This document shows, in pieces, positions 1-8,680 of a DNA stretch of 64,000 nt. The stretch covers positions 1,860,001 to 1,924,000 of the forward strand of contig NZ_PHUJ01000003.1 of assembly GCF_002813375.1 (NCBI RefSeq), given 5' to 3'. The DNA is from Pseudonocardia alni (GTDB lineage Bacteria > Actinomycetota > Actinomycetes > Mycobacteriales > Pseudonocardiaceae). Numbering within the stretch: the first letter of the stretch is position 1; every line of letters begins with the position of its first letter. A model generated the notes under the pieces. The model searched no databases, had not been told where the DNA came from, and saw only the letters and a list, made by a program, of their open reading frames with translations. The position numbers and the translations under genes are program-made.

Positions 1-522
1 GAAGACCCGGATGCGGGACTCGGCGTCGCCGGTCTCGGCCAGGTCCTCCTGCTGCAGCGAGACCACCTTCTGCTGCAGGGTGCGGATCAGCTCCAGGCCG
101 GTCCGGTCGCCGACGTGCGCCAGCCGCGGGTAGGTGTGCCCGCCGAAGTTGCGCTGGCTGATCTTCCCGTCCTTCGTGCGGTCGAACAGCGCCCCGTAGG
201 TCTCCAGCTCCCAGACCCGGTCCGGGGCCTCCTTGGCGTGCAGCTCGGCCATCCGCCAGTTGTTGAGGAACTTTCCGCCGCGCATGGTGTCGCGGTAGTG
301 GACCTGCCAGTTGTCGTTCGGGTTGGCGTTGCCCATCGACGCCGCGCAGCCGCCCTCGGCCATCACGGTGTGCGCCTTGCCGAACAGCGACTTGGAGATG
401 ATCGCCGTCCGCTTGCCCTGCAGCCGCGCCTCGATCGCCGCCCGCAGACCGGCACCGCCGGCCCCGATGACGACGACGTCGTAGTCGTGCCGCTCGATCT
501 GTTCGTCCATCTCGGTGCTCAC
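1..522 (-). CDS. sdhA: Succinate dehydrogenase 1 flavoprotein, N-terminal part (runs off window)
   Basis: FAD subunit that oxidises succinate to fumarate. Only the first ~174 residues are inside the window. The reading begins with GTG at 522, overlapping the TGA of the upstream anchor gene as GTGA; an ATG lies four codons later. A Rossmann motif (VVIGAGGAGLRA, about residues 13-24), the covalent-FAD region with HTVMAEGGCAA, and FLNNWRMAELHAKEAPDRVW follow. From memory this closely matches mycobacterial Sdh1 SdhA (Rv0248c) rather than the second SdhA further along this window. The iron-sulfur subunit is expected beyond the left edge. Identity is secure; the remainder is not visible. Confidence 0.93.
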   Translation of the reverse strand, partial: MSTEMDEQIERHDYDVVVIGAGGAGLRAAIEARLQGKRTAIISKSLFGKAHTVMAEGGCAASMGNANPNDNWQVHYRDTMRGGKFLNNWRMAELHAKEAPDRVWELETYGALFDRTKDGKISQRNFGGHTYPRLAHVGDRTGLELIRTLQQKVVSLQQEDLAETGDAESRIRVF

Positions 523-1319
523 CCCACGATCCGCAGGTCGCTGATCCAGCCGGCGGAGACGGCCATGACGTAGAAGTCGGTGACGGCGAGGCTCACCAGC
601 GTCGCCCACGCGAACTGGTTGTGCCGCGTGTTCAGCTTCGAGACCTGGGTCCAGAGCTTGTAGCGGACCGGGTGCTTCGAGAAGTGGTTGAGCCGCCCGC
701 CGACGGCGCTGCGGCACGAGTGGCACGAGAGCGTGTAGCCGAACAGCAGCACCACGTTCACGACCAGGATGATGTTGCCCAGCCCCAGGCCGAACCCGCC
801 GCCGGGCTTGGCGAAGGCCAGCACCGCGTCGTAGGCGTTGATCAACGTGATGATCCCGGCGATGTAGAAGAAGTAGCGGTGCGCGTTCTGCAGGATCAGC
901 GGGAAGCGCGTCTCACCGGTGTAGCGGCGGTGCGGCTCGGCGACCGCGCAGGCCGGCGGAGAGAGCCAGAACGCCCGGTAGTAGGCCTTGCGGTAGTAGT
1001 AGCAGGTCAGCCGGAACAGCAGCAGGAACGGCAGGGAGACCGCCGCGTAGGGCAGCCACCAGACGTCGGGCAGGAACCGGCCGAAGTGCGACGCCTCCTC
1101 GACGCAGCCCGTCGAGACGCACGGCGAGTAGAACGGCGTCAGATAGCCGTACTCGGGGACGAAGTAGTAGTCCTGCATGAACGCCCGCACGGTCGCGTAG
1201 GCGACCCAGGCGACGAACGCCACGAAGGTGGCCAGCGGGGGAAGCCACCATCGGTCCGTGCGCAGCGTGCGCGCGGCGATGGTGGCCCGGCCGGTGGACG
1301 CGTCAGTGGTGGATGACAC
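519..1319 (-). CDS. Succinate dehydrogenase 1 membrane anchor subunit (Rv0249c-like)
   Basis: A 266-residue integral membrane protein anchoring Sdh1 and handling quinone. The GTG at 1319 is chosen because AGGAG sits about ten bases upstream and because the length fits the mycobacterial anchor (about 270 residues); the open frame extends further upstream without such support. Hydrophobic segments lie near residues 26-46, 90-106, 148-170 and 180-197. Cys/His motifs stand out: SPCVSTGC (about 65-72), a Cys at 106, PPAC with a later His (121-130) and LSCHSC (198-202). The published mycobacterial Sdh1 structure has a membrane-embedded Rieske-type FeS cluster, and these residues are plausible ligands (inference). 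It is coupled to the flavoprotein gene by a four-base overlap. Confidence 0.88.
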   Translation of the reverse strand: MSSTTDASTGRATIAARTLRTDRWWLPPLATFVAFVAWVAYATVRAFMQDYYFVPEYGYLTPFYSPCVSTGCVEEASHFGRFLPDVWWLPYAAVSLPFLLLFRLTCYYYRKAYYRAFWLSPPACAVAEPHRRYTGETRFPLILQNAHRYFFYIAGIITLINAYDAVLAFAKPGGGFGLGLGNIILVVNVVLLFGYTLSCHSCRSAVGGRLNHFSKHPVRYKLWTQVSKLNTRHNQFAWATLVSLAVTDFYVMAVSAGWISDLRIVG

Positions 1320-1360
1320 GTACGGGAGCTCCTGTCGTCTCGACGACGCCGAAGAGACCT

Positions 1361-1376
1361 GACACGACGTCGTGTC
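1361..1376. promoter_or_regulatory. Perfect 16-bp palindrome upstream of the Sdh1 operon
   Basis: GACACGACGTCGTGTC is a perfect palindrome centred about 50 bases upstream of the Sdh1 anchor start (1319, minus strand). The position suits a repressor or activator site at the Sdh1 promoter. No regulator can be named from the sequence. Confidence 0.55.
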
Positions 1377-1429
1377 CTCGTGAACACCCGCCGCACACAC
1401 GGTGCGGTGGTCGCCAGAGAGTACGACCC

Positions 1430-1445
1430 AGATCACATGTGATCT
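1430..1445. promoter_or_regulatory. Second perfect 16-bp palindrome between sdh1 and alkB
   Basis: AGATCACATGTGATCT is a perfect palindrome about 118 bases upstream of the Sdh1 anchor and 47 bases past the alkB stop. It differs from the 1361-1376 palindrome, so two different factors may act on this promoter. It is not a CRP-type site, because the TGTGA/TCACA halves face the wrong way. Confidence 0.5.
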
Positions 1446-1491
1446 ACGTCGGGACCGTGATTGGCCATCCCATCGAGACGTGGCTCACACG

Positions 1492-2148
1492 TCACGGGCC
1501 GTCGAGACCCGATTCGCGCAGCGTGACGTTCAGCCGCCCGGACCGCAGGCCGGTGCCGGGCGGTCCGGGGTCGTCGAGCAGCCGGGGCACCCCGTGGAAC
1601 GCCAGCCGGCTCGCCCCGCCGAACACGACGAGGTCACCGGAGTACAGCTCGACGTCGGTCCACGGCCGCCCGCGGTGCGCGGCGGAGCCGAGCCGGAACA
1701 GGCACGCCCGCCCGACCGACAGCGACACCACCGGGGCGGGCGAGCGTTCCTCGCGGTCCTGGTGCAGGCCCATGCGGGCGTCGCCGTCGTAGAAGTTGAT
1801 CACCGCGACGTCCGGCCGGTAGGCCTGCGCGTCCGGGTGGCCGGTCGCGGCCAGCGCGGCCCGGCCGAGGTCGGCCAGCCACGACGGGACCGGCGGGACG
1901 GGACCCCCGTCCTGGTCGTCGCGGGTGCGCGAGTAGCGGTAGGGCAGCCAGTGCCACCCCAGGCAGACGCTGCGGACCGACATCACGCCACCGCCGGGGA
2001 GGGTCACCGTGCGCAGGCCGGGACCGTCGCGGACCCACGCCCGGCAGGCGTCGGCCAGCCTGCGCTGCCCGGGGAGGTCGAGCCAGTCCGGGACGTGCAC
2101 CGCGCCGGGCCCGAGCGCACGCCGCTCCCGCCCGAACAGTCCGTCCAC
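1492..2148 (-). CDS. alkB: AlkB-type 2-oxoglutarate/Fe(II)-dependent dioxygenase
   Basis: Oxidative demethylase that removes alkyl lesions from nucleic acid bases using Fe(II), O2 and 2-oxoglutarate. About 218 residues from GTG 2148, which follows a purine-rich GGGGGAGGGG with good spacing; a GTG at 2169 is possible. Visible motifs are NFYDGDARMGLHQD with the HxD iron ligands, a distal His in RLAFHGVPR, and RLNVTLR carrying the Arg that binds 2-oxoglutarate. It stands alone between the two succinate dehydrogenase operons, just downstream of the strong hairpin ending the sdhCAB unit, so it probably has its own promoter. The exact substrate (DNA, RNA or other) is not shown. Confidence 0.88.
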   Translation of the reverse strand: MDGLFGRERRALGPGAVHVPDWLDLPGQRRLADACRAWVRDGPGLRTVTLPGGGVMSVRSVCLGWHWLPYRYSRTRDDQDGGPVPPVPSWLADLGRAALAATGHPDAQAYRPDVAVINFYDGDARMGLHQDREERSPAPVVSLSVGRACLFRLGSAAHRGRPWTDVELYSGDLVVFGGASRLAFHGVPRLLDDPGPPGTGLRSGRLNVTLRESGLDGP

Positions 2149-2168
2149 GACCCCTCCCCCGCGACGCA

Positions 2169-2211
2169 CGACGGCCCGGGCACCCCGCGGAGGGGGTGGC
2201 CCGGGCCGTCG
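2169..2211 (-). terminator. Strong hairpin downstream of sdhB
   Basis: Arms CGACGGCCCGGGC (2169-2181) and GCCCGGGCCGTCG (2199-2211) pair perfectly over 13 bp. Inside them ACCCC pairs with GGGGT after one bulged base. It starts 12 bases beyond the sdhB stop and precedes alkB. No U-tract, as is usual for actinobacterial terminators. It probably ends sdhCAB transcription. Confidence 0.8.
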
Positions 2212-2223
2212 CGACGGTGTGTC

Positions 2224-2973
2224 CTACTTCTTCCGGCCGCCCACCGTGGCCGCGAGGTAGTCGCGGTTCAGCTGGGAGATCACGTCGAGCGGGATCTCCT
2301 TCGGGCAGGCGGTGGCGCAGGCGCCGGTGTTGGTGCAGCCGCCGAACCCGGCGGCCTCGTGCTCCTCCACCATGCTGACGACGCGCTCGTAGCGCTCCGG
2401 CTGACCCTGCGGCAGCTCACCCAGGTGGGTCAGCTTCGCGCCCAGGAACAGCGACGCCGACCCGTTCGGGCAGGCCGCGACGCAGGCACCGCAGCCGATG
2501 CAGTTCGCCGCGGCGAACGAGCGGTCCGCGGCGACCTTCGGCACGGCGTTGGAGTTGGCCTCCGGCGCCGACCCGGTGTTCACCGAGACGTAGCCGCCGG
2601 CCTGGATCATCTTGTCGAACGCGGCGCGGTCGACGACGAGGTCCTTGATGACCGGGAACGAGCCCGAACGGAACGGCTCGATGACGATGGTGTCGCCGTC
2701 GGAGTAGTGCCGCATGTGCAGCTGGCAGGTGGTGGTCGCCCGCTGCGGGCCGTGCGGCCGGCCGTCGATGACCATGCTGCACGAGCCGCAGATGCCCTCG
2801 CGGCAGTCGTGGTCGAACGCGACCGGCTCGTCGCCGGAGAGGATCAGCTTCTCGTTGAGCACGTCGAGCATCTCGAGGAACGACATGTCCTCGTCGGCGT
2901 CGACGGTGTAGTTCACCAGGCGACCCTTGTCGACCGCGTCGCGCTGGCGCCAGACCTTCAGATTGAGCTTCAC
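2224..2973 (-). CDS. sdhB: Succinate dehydrogenase iron-sulfur subunit
   Basis: A 249-residue electron-transfer subunit passing electrons from FAD to quinone on the inner membrane face. All three cluster motifs are intact: the [2Fe-2S] motif CREGICGSC (Cys57, 62, 65) with Cys83, the [4Fe-4S] motif [12 protein letters not shown] (Cys158, 161, 164, 168), and the [3Fe-4S] motif CTNTGACATAC (Cys213, 219, 223). The ATG start gives the normal N-terminus. It lies 12 bases after sdhA in a sdhC-sdhA-sdhB order, the arrangement of Bacillus/Corynebacterium-like di-heme enzymes, and distinct from the Sdh1 operon next door. Confidence 0.96.
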   Translation of the reverse strand: MKLNLKVWRQRDAVDKGRLVNYTVDADEDMSFLEMLDVLNEKLILSGDEPVAFDHDCREGICGSCSMVIDGRPHGPQRATTTCQLHMRHYSDGDTIVIEPFRSGSFPVIKDLVVDRAAFDKMIQAGGYVSVNTGSAPEANSNAVPKVAADRSFAAANCIGCGACVAACPNGSASLFLGAKLTHLGELPQGQPERYERVVSMVEEHEAAGFGGCTNTGACATACPKEIPLDVISQLNRDYLAATVGGRKK

Positions 2974-2985
2974 GGGGTCCTCGCC

Positions 2986-4962
2986 TTACTTGTAGCTGCG
3001 CTGGGTCGGGTGCACGTACTCGAACGTGAGCTCCTCCTTGTGCAGGACCGGAGCCTGCCCGCGGCCGGTGTACTCCCAGGCCGAGGTGAAGGAGAAGTTC
3101 TCGTCGTCGCGCTGCGCCTCGCCGTCCTCGGTCTGGCTCTCCCCGCGGAAGTGACCGCCGCAGGACTCGCGACGCACGAGCGCGTCGAGACACATGAGCT
3201 CGCCGAGCTCGAGGAAGTCGGCCACCCGGCCGGCCTTCTCCAGGCTCTGGTTGAGCTCCGCGCCGGTACCCGGCACCTTGACGTTGTTCCAGAACTCGCG
3301 ACGGAGCTCGGGGATGCGGTCCAGCGCCTTGCGCAGACCCTCCTCGGTGCGCTCCATCCCGCAGTAGTCCCACATGATCTGGCCCAGCTCGCGGTGGAAC
3401 GAGTCCACCGTGCGGGTGCCGTTGATCGACAGGAACTGGTCGATCCGGTCGGTGACCGACTGCACGGCCTCGACGACCTCGGGCGCGTCGTCCGGGACGG
3501 CGTCGAGTTCGTTCTTGGCCAGGTAGTCGCCGATCGTGACCGGGAGGACGAAGTAGCCGTCGGCCAGGCCCTGCATCAGCGCGGAGGCGCCGAGCCGGTT
3601 CGCGCCGTGGTCGGAGAAGTTGGCCTCGCCCGCCACGTAGAGACCCGGGACGGTCGACTGCAGGTCGTAGTCGACCCAGAGGCCACCCATCGTGTAGTGC
3701 ACGGCGGGGAAGATCCGCATCGGGACCTCGTACGGGTTCTCACCCGTGATCCGCTCGTACATCTCGAACAGGTTGCCGTACTTGTTCTCGACGGCCTTGC
3801 GGCCGAGCCGCTGGATCGCGTCGTCGAAGTCCAGGTAGACACCCAGGCCCGACGGTCCGACGCCGCGCTTCTCGTCGCAGACCTCCTTGGCGGCCCGGGA
3901 CGCGATGTCGCGGGGCACCAGGTTGCCGAACGCCGGGTACTTGCGCTCGAGGAAGTAGTCACGCTCCTCGTGCGGGATCTCGTTCGGCCCGCGGTCGTCG
4001 CCGAGCTTCTTCGGGACCCAGACGCGGCCGTCGTTGCGCAGCGACTCCGACATCAGGGTCAGCTTCGACTGGTGGTCGCCGGAGACCGGGATGCAGGTCG
4101 GGTGGATCTGGGTGAAGCAGGGGTTCGCGAACAGCGCGCCCTTGCGGTGCGCCCGCCAGCCGGCGGTGACATTGCTGCCCTTGGCGTTCGTCGACAGGTA
4201 GAAGACGTTGCCGTAGCCACCGGAGGCGAGCACGACCGCGTCGGCGGTGTGCACCTCGATCTCGCCGGAGACCATGTCGCGCGCGACGATGCCGCGGGCG
4301 CGGCCCTCGACCACGATCAGCTCGAGCATCTCGTGCCGGGCGTACATCTCGACCGTGCCGGCCTTCACCTGGCGCTCCAGCGCCTGGTAGGCGCCGATCA
4401 GCAGCTGCTGGCCGGTCTGGCCGCGGGCGTAGAAGGTGCGGGAGACCTGCACGCCGCCGAAGGACCGGTTGTCGAGCAGACCGGCGTAGTCGCGGGCGAA
4501 CGGGACACCCTGGGCGACGCACTGGTCGATGATCTGGCGGGAGATCTCGGCGAGCCGGTGGACGTTGGACTCCCGCGCACGGAAGTCGCCGCCCTTCACG
4601 GTGTCGTAGAACAGCCGGTAGACGCTGTCGCCGTCGTTGCGGTAGTTCTTCGCCGCGTTGATGCCGCCCTGCGCGGCGATCGAGTGCGCACGCCGCGGGC
4701 TGTCCTGGTAGCAGAACGTCTTGACGTGGTAGCCGGCCTCGCCGAGCGTGGCGCTCGCGGCGCCACCGGCCAGGCCGGAACCCACGACGATGATCTTCTT
4801 GGAGCGCTTGTTCGCCGGGTTGACGAGCTTGACGCCGAAGCGGCGGCGCTCCCAGCGGGTCTCGATGGCACCCGAGGGGACCGCCTTGTCGACGACCGGC
4901 TCACCGGTCGCGTAGTCGGCGTAGGACACGTGGTGGGACGAGGCGTCAGTGCTGTCAGTCAT
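2986..4962 (-). CDS. sdhA: Succinate dehydrogenase flavoprotein subunit (second enzyme)
   Basis: A 658-residue catalytic subunit. A short N-terminal extension precedes the FAD fold [10 protein letters not shown] (61-70). The [11 protein letters not shown] segment holds the His (about 93) expected to carry covalent FAD. Later come the substrate-pocket stretch with IHPTCIP and [10 protein letters not shown], and the capping region with [13 protein letters not shown]. The gene sits four bases after sdhC and twelve before sdhB, so the three are one transcript. It is clearly divergent from the Sdh1 flavoprotein at the window start, so the strain has two separate complex II enzymes a few kilobases apart. 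Confidence 0.96.
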   Translation of the reverse strand: MTDSTDASSHHVSYADYATGEPVVDKAVPSGAIETRWERRRFGVKLVNPANKRSKKIIVVGSGLAGGAASATLGEAGYHVKTFCYQDSPRRAHSIAAQGGINAAKNYRNDGDSVYRLFYDTVKGGDFRARESNVHRLAEISRQIIDQCVAQGVPFARDYAGLLDNRSFGGVQVSRTFYARGQTGQQLLIGAYQALERQVKAGTVEMYARHEMLELIVVEGRARGIVARDMVSGEIEVHTADAVVLASGGYGNVFYLSTNAKGSNVTAGWRAHRKGALFANPCFTQIHPTCIPVSGDHQSKLTLMSESLRNDGRVWVPKKLGDDRGPNEIPHEERDYFLERKYPAFGNLVPRDIASRAAKEVCDEKRGVGPSGLGVYLDFDDAIQRLGRKAVENKYGNLFEMYERITGENPYEVPMRIFPAVHYTMGGLWVDYDLQSTVPGLYVAGEANFSDHGANRLGASALMQGLADGYFVLPVTIGDYLAKNELDAVPDDAPEVVEAVQSVTDRIDQFLSINGTRTVDSFHRELGQIMWDYCGMERTEEGLRKALDRIPELRREFWNNVKVPGTGAELNQSLEKAGRVADFLELGELMCLDALVRRESCGGHFRGESQTEDGEAQRDDENFSFTSAWEYTGRGQAPVLHKEELTFEYVHPTQRSYK

Positions 4963-4966
4963 GGGA

Positions 4967-5686
4967 TCAGACCACTCCGAACGTGACGGCGAGGGGCACC
5001 GAGATGAAGCCGAGGGTCAGCACGGCGGCGAAGACCGTCGACACCACCTTGATGGTGCGCTCACGGCTGTTCGACGACCACCCGAGCGTCTGGATGCCCG
5101 AGAAGATGCCGTGCTGGACGTGGAAGCCCAGCGCGACCACCGCGAGGACGTAGAACAGGGTGACGTACCAGCGGGCGAGGGTGAAGTCGGCCGCGAGGTT
5201 GTCGGCCACCGCGAGGTGCACGCCGTTCGGGTTCAGCGTGCCCGCGGTGAGGTCGAGCAGGTGGTAGACCACGAACAGCGCGATGATCACGCCACCCCAG
5301 CGCATGGTGCGGGCCGCGTAGCTGCCCTTGACCTGGTAGGAGCCACCCGCGTACTTGATCGGGCGGGCCCTGCGCGCGCGCAGGGCGAGCATCGTCGCCG
5401 ACCAGATGTGGGCGACCACCGCGACGACCAGCACCACGCGGACGATCCAGAGCATGCCCGAGTAGGGCAGCGCCGGTTCCAGGATGGTGCGCAGCCAGGC
5501 CGCGTAGTGATCGATCGCCTCGGGGCCGAAGAAGATCTTCAGGTTCCCGATCATGTGCAGCGTGACGTAGCCGAGCAGCACGACGCCGCTCACCGCCATC
5601 ACGAACTTCAGCAGCGCACTGGGCGTGCGCGGGCGCCGGGGTGCGGCGGGCTCGGCTCCGCCGCCGGCCCGGGACTTCTCGGACAT
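4967..5686 (-). CDS. sdhC: Succinate dehydrogenase cytochrome b subunit
   Basis: A 239-residue membrane subunit with about five hydrophobic helices binding heme b and menaquinone. ATG 5686 is preferred (GGAGG eleven bases upstream); the open frame continues ten codons further without support. Candidate heme ligands are His residues in [10 protein letters not shown] (about 44), [14 protein letters not shown] and FHVQHG, as in the di-heme single-subunit anchors of Bacillus-type succinate:menaquinone oxidoreductase. It is first in the sdhCAB operon and divergent from a LysR gene across an 81-base gap, which suggests shared control. Confidence 0.92.
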   Translation of the reverse strand: MSEKSRAGGGAEPAAPRRPRTPSALLKFVMAVSGVVLLGYVTLHMIGNLKIFFGPEAIDHYAAWLRTILEPALPYSGMLWIVRVVLVVAVVAHIWSATMLALRARRARPIKYAGGSYQVKGSYAARTMRWGGVIIALFVVYHLLDLTAGTLNPNGVHLAVADNLAADFTLARWYVTLFYVLAVVALGFHVQHGIFSGIQTLGWSSNSRERTIKVVSTVFAAVLTLGFISVPLAVTFGVV

Positions 5687-5753
5687 CGTGACCACGTCCT
5701 CCAGTGGACATACCAACGGGTAAGGCAGTCCAATGCATGAAACGGTCTCCGCT

Positions 5754-5770
5754 CATAGCCGTAAGCTATG
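5754..5770. promoter_or_regulatory. LysR-type inverted repeat overlapping the regulator start codon
   Basis: CATAGC-cgtaa-GCTATG is a perfect six-base inverted repeat with T-N11-A spacing, the usual LysR-type recognition pattern. It lies in the sdhC/lysR divergent region and its right arm contains the ATG at 5768. Binding here would repress the regulator and could activate sdhCAB. Confidence 0.6.
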
Positions 5771-6733
5771 CACGTGACACTTCAGCAGCTCATGTACTTC
5801 GTCGCCGTGGCGAACGTGCGCAGCTTCACTCGGGCGGCCGACCAGGTGGGGGTCGCCCAGCCGACCCTGAGCCGCGCGCTGCGGGCGCTGGAGGACGAAC
5901 TGGGCTCCCCGCTGATCAACCGCGGGTCGGCCGTCACGCTGACCCCGGCCGGTGAGGCGGTGCTGCCACTGGCACGCAGGATGCTCGCCGATTCCGACAT
6001 GGTCCGCACGACGGTGGCCGAGATGGTCGGCCTGCGCAGCGGCCGGGTACGGGTCGGGGCGACGCCGTCGCTGTGCATCGGCGTGCTGTCCGACGTGCTG
6101 CGGGTCTTCCACGCCCGGCACCCCGAGATCGCCGTCGAGCTCGCCGAGGACGGCTCGCAGCCGCTGGAGGCGGCGCTGGTGCAGGGGGAGCTGGACGTCG
6201 CGCTGGTGATCGTGCCCCCCGACGGGGTGGACCCGACCCTGCACACCGCTCCCCTGCTGCGCGAACGGCTCTCGGTCGCCTCGCCGCGGGCGCGCAGGCC
6301 GCTGACCCCGCGCGGGTCGATGACGGTGTCCGAGCTCGCCCGGCACGATCTGGTGATGGTGCGCCAGGGCTACGACCTGCGGGAGGTGACGCTGCGGGCC
6401 TACGCCGTCGCCGGGGTCACGCCGCGGATCGCCGTCGAGGGCGGTCAGATGGACGCGGTGCTGCGCATGGTCGAGGCCGGCACCGGGGTGGCGGTGGTGC
6501 CGGACCTGACGTTCATCGGGCGGCCGCGGCTGCGGCGCACGGTGCTCAACCCGGCGATCCACCGCACGGTGGCGCTGGCGCGGCGGTCCGACATCGCCCC
6601 CACCCCGGCCGTCATCGCCTTCGCGGACACGCTGCTGGAGCACATGTCCGACACCTCGGCGTCGCTGCGGGAGGGCACGACCGACGTCCAGGTGCTGCAC
6701 CGGCACCGGACCGGCCGGGAGCTGCTCGGCTGA
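5768..6733 (+). CDS. LysR family transcriptional regulator
   Basis: A 321-residue regulator with an N-terminal winged helix-turn-helix (residues 5-62, including FTRAADQVGVAQPTLSRALRALE) and a two-lobed effector domain. It is divergent from sdhCAB with an inverted repeat at its start, so control of succinate dehydrogenase is the simplest hypothesis. The effector is unknown. Start: ATG 5768, or GTG 5774, which would give the more typical VTLQQLMYFVAVA beginning; neither has a clear ribosome binding site. Confidence 0.88.
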   Translation: MHVTLQQLMYFVAVANVRSFTRAADQVGVAQPTLSRALRALEDELGSPLINRGSAVTLTPAGEAVLPLARRMLADSDMVRTTVAEMVGLRSGRVRVGATPSLCIGVLSDVLRVFHARHPEIAVELAEDGSQPLEAALVQGELDVALVIVPPDGVDPTLHTAPLLRERLSVASPRARRPLTPRGSMTVSELARHDLVMVRQGYDLREVTLRAYAVAGVTPRIAVEGGQMDAVLRMVEAGTGVAVVPDLTFIGRPRLRRTVLNPAIHRTVALARRSDIAPTPAVIAFADTLLEHMSDTSASLREGTTDVQVLHRHRTGRELLG

Positions 6734-6742
6734 GGGCCGGGG

Positions 6743-7177
6743 TCAGTCGGGCACCGGGAACAGCGGGGCGTGGCCCCCGGGGCCCTCCGGCGGCGGGTGC
6801 GGGTCGAGCACCCGCAGGTGCTCGCACGTCCCGGTCACCTGCAGGACCCGGCGGACCTGGCGCGCCGCGCCGCAGTACAGCTCCAGCACCACCCCGGCCG
6901 CGGCGGCGTCGCGGTGGCAGTCCAGCAGCGCCGCGATCCCGGCCGAGCCGAGGAAGCCGACCGCGGACAGGTCCAGCACGATCCGCGGGGCCGCGGAGAA
7001 CCAGGCGCCCACCTGCTCGGCCAGGAACGGCGCGGTCGCGGCGTCGACGTCGCCGACGGCGTGCAGCGCCACCGGCCCCGACGGGTGCGGCACCGCCTCC
7101 AGGGCCAGACCGCCGCCCTCCGCGGTCGCGGCGGACAGGCCGGGCACTCCTCCCGGGCCGTCCGTCGGATCGGTCAT
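6743..7177 (-). CDS. STAS-domain protein (anti-sigma factor antagonist-like)
   Basis: A 144-residue cytoplasmic protein with a STAS fold: VALHAVGDVDAATAPFL, then IVLDLSAVGFLGSAGIAALLD, which contains the Ser typically phosphorylated in anti-sigma antagonists of the SpoIIAA/RsbV type, and a C-terminal ELYCGAARQVRRVL helix region. GGGAGG lies about nine bases upstream of ATG 7177. No partner kinase or sigma factor is adjacent, so the regulated pathway cannot be named. Convergent with the LysR gene. Confidence 0.8.
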   Translation of the reverse strand: MTDPTDGPGGVPGLSAATAEGGGLALEAVPHPSGPVALHAVGDVDAATAPFLAEQVGAWFSAAPRIVLDLSAVGFLGSAGIAALLDCHRDAAAAGVVLELYCGAARQVRRVLQVTGTCEHLRVLDPHPPPEGPGGHAPLFPVPD

Positions 7178-7300
7178 CACCGGCCGCCTCCCGCGGGGCG
7201 CCGCGCCACCGCCGGGGCCAGAGTGCCAGTACCGCACGCCGATCGCCCGATGACGGCGGCGTCGTCGCCCCGTCGACGCGCGGCACGCCGCCGGTCTTCC

Positions 7301-7306
7301 TACGCT
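7301..7306 (+). promoter_or_regulatory. -10 box of a leaderless mtr promoter
   Basis: TACGCT ends six bases before the GTG at 7313 and no ribosome binding site is visible, the pattern of a leaderless actinobacterial transcript starting at the initiation codon. Confidence 0.5.
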
Positions 7307-7312
7307 CGGCGG

Positions 7313-8680
7313 GTGGCCCATCACGATCTCGCAATCGTCGGCACCGGATCCGGGAACATGATCGTCGACGACCGCTTCGACGGTCTCGATGTCGCCCACG
7401 TCGAGGCGACCCGGTTCGGCGGGACCTGCCTGAACGTCGGCTGCATCCCGACCAAGATGCTCGCCTACACCGCCGAGGTCGCCGAGACCGTGCGGGCGGC
7501 GTCGTCCTACGGCGTGGACGCCCGGATCGACCGGATCCGCTGGAGCGACATCCGCGACCGGGTCTTCGCCCGGCTCGACCCGATCGGCGACGAGGGCCGC
7601 GACCACCGCCGACACGACGGCACCGTCTACGACGGCGTGGCCCGCTTCACCGGGCCGCGCGCGATGACCGTGGACCTGGGCGACGGCGGCACCGCGGAGT
7701 TCACCGCGGACCGGATCGTGCTCGCCGTCGGGGGACGGCCGGTGGTCCCGCCACCGGTCGCGGACTCGGGCGTCCCGTTCCACACCTCCGACACGATCAT
7801 GCGGATCGACGAGCTGCCCGAGCACCTGGCGATCATCGGAGGCGGCTACATCGCGGCCGAGTTCGCGCACGTGTTCGGCGGGCTGGGCTGCGCGGTCACG
7901 ATCATCGAGAGCGCCGACACACTGCTCGGCGGGATGGACGAGACCGTCGTGGAGCGGTTCACCGACGCCGCCCGCGAGCGCTTCACCGTCCACACCGGCC
8001 GGACGGTGGAGAAGGTCACCGGCGGCGAGGGCGACGTGCGGCTGCACCTCGACGACGGCACGGAGGTCCGGGCCGACCGGCTGCTCGTCGCGGCCGGGCG
8101 CCGTCCGAACTCCGACCGGCTCGGCCTGGACCACGCCGGGGTCGACACCGACGACGCCGGCCGCGTCGTCGTCGACGCCCACGGCCGCACCACCGCCGAC
8201 GGGGTGTGGGCGCTGGGCGACATCTCGACCCCGCACCCGCTCAAGCACGTCGCGAACCACGAGGCCGAGGTCGTCGGGCACAACCTCGCCCACCCCGACG
8301 ACCTGCGCGAGGTCGACCACCGGTTCGTGCCGGCCGCGGTGTTCACCACCCCGCAGATCGGCTCCGTGGGGCGCACCGAGCAGCAGTGCCGCGAGGAGGA
8401 CCTGGAGTTCCGGGTCGGGCTCCACGAGTACGCCGATGTCGCCTTCGGCTGGGCGCTGGAGGAGCAGCGCGGGTTCTGCAAGGTCCTCGTCGCCCCCGAC
8501 GGCACGCTGCTGGGGGCGCACCTGCTCGGCCCGCAGGCGTCGACGATGGTCCAGCAGCTGGTGCAGGCGATGGCGCTGGGCGTGACCGCGCAGCGGCTCG
8601 CCGACGTCCAGTACTGGATCCACCCCGCCCTGACCGAGGTGCTGGAGAACGCGCTGCGCGACGCCGTCGAGGAGGACTAG
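7313..8680 (+). CDS. mtr: Mycothione reductase
   Basis: A 455-residue NADPH-dependent flavoprotein that reduces mycothiol disulfide and so keeps the main thiol of actinobacteria reduced. It has the FAD motif IVGTGSGNMIVDD (8-20), the redox pair GGTCLNVGC (Cys39/Cys44), a second Rossmann motif IIGGGYIAAEFAHVF, the FAD motif ALGDIS, and the active-site HP in QYWIHPALTEVLENAL. The GTGSGN and HTSDT segments separate it from lipoamide dehydrogenase and match mycobacterial Mtr. Likely translated from a leaderless mRNA. Its TAG stop shares CTAG with the stop of the convergent ltrA-like gene. Confidence 0.95.
   Translation: MAHHDLAIVGTGSGNMIVDDRFDGLDVAHVEATRFGGTCLNVGCIPTKMLAYTAEVAETVRAASSYGVDARIDRIRWSDIRDRVFARLDPIGDEGRDHRRHDGTVYDGVARFTGPRAMTVDLGDGGTAEFTADRIVLAVGGRPVVPPPVADSGVPFHTSDTIMRIDELPEHLAIIGGGYIAAEFAHVFGGLGCAVTIIESADTLLGGMDETVVERFTDAARERFTVHTGRTVEKVTGGEGDVRLHLDDGTEVRADRLLVAAGRRPNSDRLGLDHAGVDTDDAGRVVVDAHGRTTADGVWALGDISTPHPLKHVANHEAEVVGHNLAHPDDLREVDHRFVPAAVFTTPQIGSVGRTEQQCREEDLEFRVGLHEYADVAFGWALEEQRGFCKVLVAPDGTLLGAHLLGPQASTMVQQLVQAMALGVTAQRLADVQYWIHPALTEVLENALRDAVEED

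Noticed and set aside
1430..1445. A CRP/FNR binding site
   Set aside because: The half-sites are in the order TCACA-TGTGA, not TGTGA-N6-TCACA, so the consensus spacing is not met.
1402..4986. A long plus-strand open frame opposite the succinate dehydrogenase genes
   Set aside because: It is the antisense shadow of alkB, sdhB and sdhA in GC-rich DNA. Its translation is low-complexity Arg/Ala/Val/Asp with no domain, while the minus-strand products have full catalytic motifs.
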